DNA of 14,736 bases from assembly GCA_964457405.1 (NCBI GenBank), contig CAYWEP010000025.1, forward strand, positions 1 to 14,736. The letters run 5' to 3'. The notes under the pieces are model-generated. The model searched no databases, had not been told where the DNA came from, and saw only the letters and a program-made list of their open reading frames with translations. This stretch comes from CAYWEP01 sp964457405. Lineage in GTDB: Bacteria > Patescibacteriota > Microgenomatia > Levybacterales > UBA12049. The translations under genes and the position numbers were made by a program. Each line of letters starts with the position of its first letter. The first letter of the stretch is position 1. Positions 12,407-14,736 of the stretch are shown piece by piece.

Positions 12407-13896
12407 ACTTTATCAGTCACCTTATACTCAAGCCGTTTGCCAAGCATAAGTTGGGTATGCGAGATGAGTGCGGGAAGCGCCGATAAGAAAAATCCGACCA
12501 CTGGCATGAGGAAGAACTCAAACGGGAAAAGAAGCTTGCGACGGAGCGGTAAATTGGCATTTTCAGGACGGTTTTTGTAGTCAATAAAGATCATGCCGAC
12601 AATTGCCAAAAGACAGGAAGTCAGGATAAAGCCCGCCATCTTTGGTAACATATATCCGAGTGCTGTCCTATAAAACACCGGGTTCACAAATGGCATGATA
12701 TTGGCGGCAACCGTTATGATAAACCAATTGGATGGCCAAAGGAAGTGATCCAGAAGCACATGGTAGAGCATGATTGTTTTTCTGAGAAAAGGAACTCCCG
12801 GAACGGTAAACCACCATTTAATAAAAAGAGGGTCATCTGATACGCCCCATGACCATCGGCGTTCCTGGTGATATTTATTTTTTAGGCTTTTTACATACCC
12901 TGTTGAAAATGCCGCATCCATTGAGGTTTTGAGAAAAATTGGTTCGATCCACACGCGGCCCTTTTTTTGAAAAAACGCTTTGAAGAAAATACGATAGTCT
13001 TCCGGAATAACATCAATATCCCAGAAATTAATTTCTTTTAAGAGTTTGAAAGAGAGTGTATAGGTTGATTGGGTAATAAGCCTGTCTCCCTGGACGAGCA
13101 TAGACATTCGATAAAGACTTCCGAAGAAAGAAATAATACGTGTCGGCGCAGGCACTTTCCAGATATTGTTGTAAAAAACAACTGCAGACTGCCAGAATGT
13201 ATTATAGCGCCTGTTGTCACCGAGGAACGAATACGTAAGATAAGAAAAGTATTGCCTATCAAATAGAGAATCGGCATCAACCGATGAAACAGTCGTAAAG
13301 TCGATATCCAGATTTCCACTGACGAAAAGTTTTTCATACGCAACTATTCCTCCGTATGCCTCATTGGATGATTTTCCTTTTACTTCGCCCGGGACATCGG
13401 GGTGGTAAGAAGCAAAGATACTTCCGAAAACCTGAGAGAATTCTTTAATTAGTTGGTTTGCTTTTTTCTTCCCATCTTCTTCCCGTTCTTCCATGGCGAG
13501 GACAACATGTATTTGTTTTGTCGGAAAAGTTTGATCGGCAATTGCAAGGAGTGTGATGTGGAGTTTCTCAATGCGCTCCTTGTAGTTTGGTATAATCAAT
13601 ACGTGCTGTGTTTTCTTAAAATTATGCAGCTGTCTGGCTTTGGCGAGCCAGTCGGTTTTTTCCGCCTGCTTTATGCGTCGTGATGCGCGGTATGCGTTAA
13701 TAACAAGCGAGTAGGATTTATAAAACCAATAGACATCAAAAAAGAGGATGAAGTAGGCAAGAAGAGCAGGGATGAAAAGAGATCCCCAGATAGGCGAGAG
13801 GATCACGGTCCATGTAGCAAAGCCCAAAGACAATTCCAGAAAACGGCGGGTTTTGTTCGGATAGCGAGTAAAAAGTTTGTCAAAAAAATTAGTCAT
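12403..13896 (-). CDS. GT2-family membrane glycosyltransferase, processive-synthase-like
   Basis: A 497-residue membrane protein with two helices near the N-terminus (~25-65), a cytoplasmic GT-A domain (~95-350) and about four C-terminal helices (~370-485). The catalytic set is complete: EVKGKSSNEA (171-180), DAD (207-209) in SVDADSLF, IPEDYRIF (298-304, catalytic-type ED), and QERRW (344-348), the Q(x)xRW motif of processive enzymes such as cellulose and hyaluronan synthases. It may polymerise a sugar or build a glycolipid; the substrate cannot be read from sequence. It starts 70 bases after tatD without a Shine-Dalgarno, and its stop overlaps the GT39-type start by 4 bases. First gene of the glycan cluster. 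Confidence 0.9.
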   Translation of the reverse strand: MTNFFDKLFTRYPNKTRRFLELSLGFATWTVILSPIWGSLFIPALLAYFILFFDVYWFYKSYSLVINAYRASRRIKQAEKTDWLAKARQLHNFKKTQHVLIIPNYKERIEKLHITLLAIADQTFPTKQIHVVLAMEEREEDGKKKANQLIKEFSQVFGSIFASYHPDVPGEVKGKSSNEAYGGIVAYEKLFVSGNLDIDFTTVSSVDADSLFDRQYFSYLTYSFLGDNRRYNTFWQSAVVFYNNIWKVPAPTRIISFFGSLYRMSMLVQGDRLITQSTYTLSFKLLKEINFWDIDVIPEDYRIFFKAFFQKKGRVWIEPIFLKTSMDAAFSTGYVKSLKNKYHQERRWSWGVSDDPLFIKWWFTVPGVPFLRKTIMLYHVLLDHFLWPSNWFIITVAANIMPFVNPVFYRTALGYMLPKMAGFILTSCLLAIVGMIFIDYKNRPENANLPLRRKLLFPFEFFLMPVVGFFLSALPALISHTQLMLGKRLEYKVTDKV

Positions 13897-13902
13897 ATGG
13901 CT

Positions 13903-13947
13903 ACGAATGTATGCGAATTACAATAGCGCGAATTAATGCGAATGCGT
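13903..13947. repeat. Phased CGAAT repeats between tatD and the GT2 gene
   Basis: CGAAT occurs at 13904, 13914, 13929 and 13939, spaced 10, 15 and 10 bases, with similar flanks (ACGAATGTAT, GCGAATTACA, GCGAATTAAT, GCGAATGCGT). The tract fills most of the 70-bp gap upstream of the GT2 start. It may be a degenerate tandem repeat or phased binding sites. Confidence 0.5.
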
Positions 13948-13966
13948 TAGTATGAGAGCTGAGTAT

Positions 13967-14736
13967 TTATTTCAGTTTACTAAATAAAGTATAGACGTTT
14001 TTGTCTGTTTGTTCTACAAGTTCCTCAAAAGAGACGCCTTTTAATTTTGCTATGTACTCTGCGGTAATTATAACATAGGAAGGTACGTTTCTTTTGCCCC
14101 GATGGGGAATAGGAGTGAGGAAAGGAGCATCGGTTTCAACAACAAGACGGTCAAGGGGAGTGAGGCGTGCCAAGTCGGATAAGTCAGTTGATTCCCCGGG
14201 AGCCAAGCCCGGATAGGTGATATTGCCGTCAAACCCGATATAAAAGCCAAGATCGAGTGCGTCGCGTAATACTTCTTTTGTTCCGGCAAAGCAATGAAAC
14301 ATTCCCGGTATTTTCTGGAGGAGATGCCTATGCTCTTTGAGGATTTTTATGACATCTTCTCCTGCGTGGCGGTTATGAATCTGGATGGGGAGCTTGTGTT
14401 TACTTGCGAGAATAATCTGCGCTTCAAAAATTTCTCTTTGCAATTTTTCATCGACAATGCCGTTTGATTTGTATTCGTAAAAATCCAGGCCGATCTCCCC
14501 TATCGCCAAGACTTTCGGGTGGGGGGCAAGGCGGTCAAGCTGTGTAATCCAATCAGTGTTGTCATTCCCGACTTGATCGGGAATCCGATTCTGGATAAAG
14601 CCAGAATGACGAGAAGATCCTGAATCAAGTTCAGGATGATTATTTAATAGGTGCTTGTCGGCGTGGTGCGGGTGAATACCGACGATTGCGTATAAATCGT
14701 CGTATTTTTCAGCGAGCCTGACTGCTTCCTGGCTTG
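13967..14736 (-). CDS. tatD: TatD-family metal-dependent deoxyribonuclease, 5' end outside window
   Basis: TIM-barrel metallo-hydrolase of the TatD family; members show 3'-5' DNase activity linked to DNA repair or degradation. The reading frame is open to the window edge, so the N-terminus with the HxH metal motif is missing. Visible motifs are AIVGIHPHHAD, KVLAIGEIGLDFYEY (metal-binding E), LPIQIHNRHAGED, GMFHCFAGT and RLVVETDAPFLTP (metal-binding D). A TTG at 14509 could be mistaken for the start, but homology continues upstream. Between HLLN and TDWITQLDRLAPHPKV there are 28 extra residues encoded by the palindromic element at 14558-14641; removing them restores the usual spacing. Fold and activity probably survive because the insertion lies in a surface segment. 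Confidence 0.93.
   Translation of the reverse strand, partial: SQEAVRLAEKYDDLYAIVGIHPHHADKHLLNNHPELDSGSSRHSGFIQNRIPDQVGNDNTDWITQLDRLAPHPKVLAIGEIGLDFYEYKSNGIVDEKLQREIFEAQIILASKHKLPIQIHNRHAGEDVIKILKEHRHLLQKIPGMFHCFAGTKEVLRDALDLGFYIGFDGNITYPGLAPGESTDLSDLARLTPLDRLVVETDAPFLTPIPHRGKRNVPSYVIITAEYIAKLKGVSFEELVEQTDKNVYTLFSKLK
14558..14641. mobile_element. Palindromic repeat element inserted in frame in tatD (84 bp)
   Basis: Three perfect palindromes stand in a row: ATTCCCGA/TCGGGAAT (14564-14584, 5-base loop), ATTCTGG/CCAGAAT (14588-14607, 6-base loop) and ATCCTGAA/TTCAGGAT (14617-14637, 5-base loop). GTCATTC (14561-14567) and GAATGAC (14604-14610) also form an outer inverted pair. The stretch is 84 bp, a multiple of three, without stops in the tatD frame, and encodes 28 residues beginning NHPELDSGSSRHSG. 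The design resembles Rickettsia palindromic elements and the dispersed GTCATTCC...GGAATGAC repeats seen in many bacterial genomes. Kinship is by pattern only; mobility is inferred. Confidence 0.85.

Noticed and set aside
13967..14509. tatD as a complete 180-residue gene starting at TTG 14509
   Set aside because: The frame stays open to the window edge and encodes further TatD sequence (YAIVGIHPHHAD), so the gene is longer and cut by the window.

Overview
The window looks like a piece of a small-genome bacterium of the Candidate Phyla Radiation (Patescibacteria). This is an inference from several clues: a transcriptional-regulator-like gene with a Cas2/PaaX-type C-terminal domain of the kind common in those genomes, class I (archaeal-type) lysyl-tRNA synthetase, tightly overlapping genes, few Shine-Dalgarno sites, promoters with an extended -10 (TGCTAT...) placed almost on the start codon, and short degenerate tandem repeats between and inside genes. 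TGA works as a normal stop codon, so the recoded Gracilibacteria/Absconditabacteria are unlikely. No tRNA, rRNA, CRISPR array, transposase or phage gene was seen.

Layout, plus strand, left part: a sigma70-type promoter and a hairpin-containing leader drive greA, followed closely by tdh and kbl (threonine to glycine plus acetyl-CoA) and murB (peptidoglycan precursor). Then comes a single minus-strand gene, the Cas2/PaaX-like putative regulator, bracketed by two copies of the same 38-bp dyad-symmetric site. After a 239-bp intergenic region comes a plus-strand set: a nucleotidyltransferase-fold protein, class I lysS, and an RdgB/HAM1-like nucleotide pyrophosphatase. Its leader has the form of a ribosome-mediated attenuator: a 15-codon ORF with tandem Lys codons, three mutually exclusive hairpins, and a final hairpin with a U run. 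A separately promoted plus-strand gene encodes a membrane-anchored PEGA-PEGA-SH3b protein.

Right part, minus strand: one overlapping envelope-glycan cluster, read right to left as GT2 glycosyltransferase, GT39-type membrane glycosyltransferase, small three-helix membrane protein, WecA/MraY-type polyprenyl-phosphate sugar-1-phosphate transferase, and UbiA-family DPPR-synthase-like prenyltransferase. Together they could make polyprenyl-phosphate-linked sugars and polymerise or transfer them at the membrane. Upstream of them lies tatD, cut by the window edge, whose coding sequence carries an in-frame 84-bp insertion made of three palindromes.

The most interesting signals are the putative lysine attenuator in front of the lysS operon, the paired dyads around the Cas2-like gene (one overlapping its own promoter), the palindromic element spliced in frame into tatD, and heptanucleotide repeat tracts with unrelated sequences at three places. 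No gene-free stretch exceeds 300 bp; the longest is 4651-4889, and its contents are listed.
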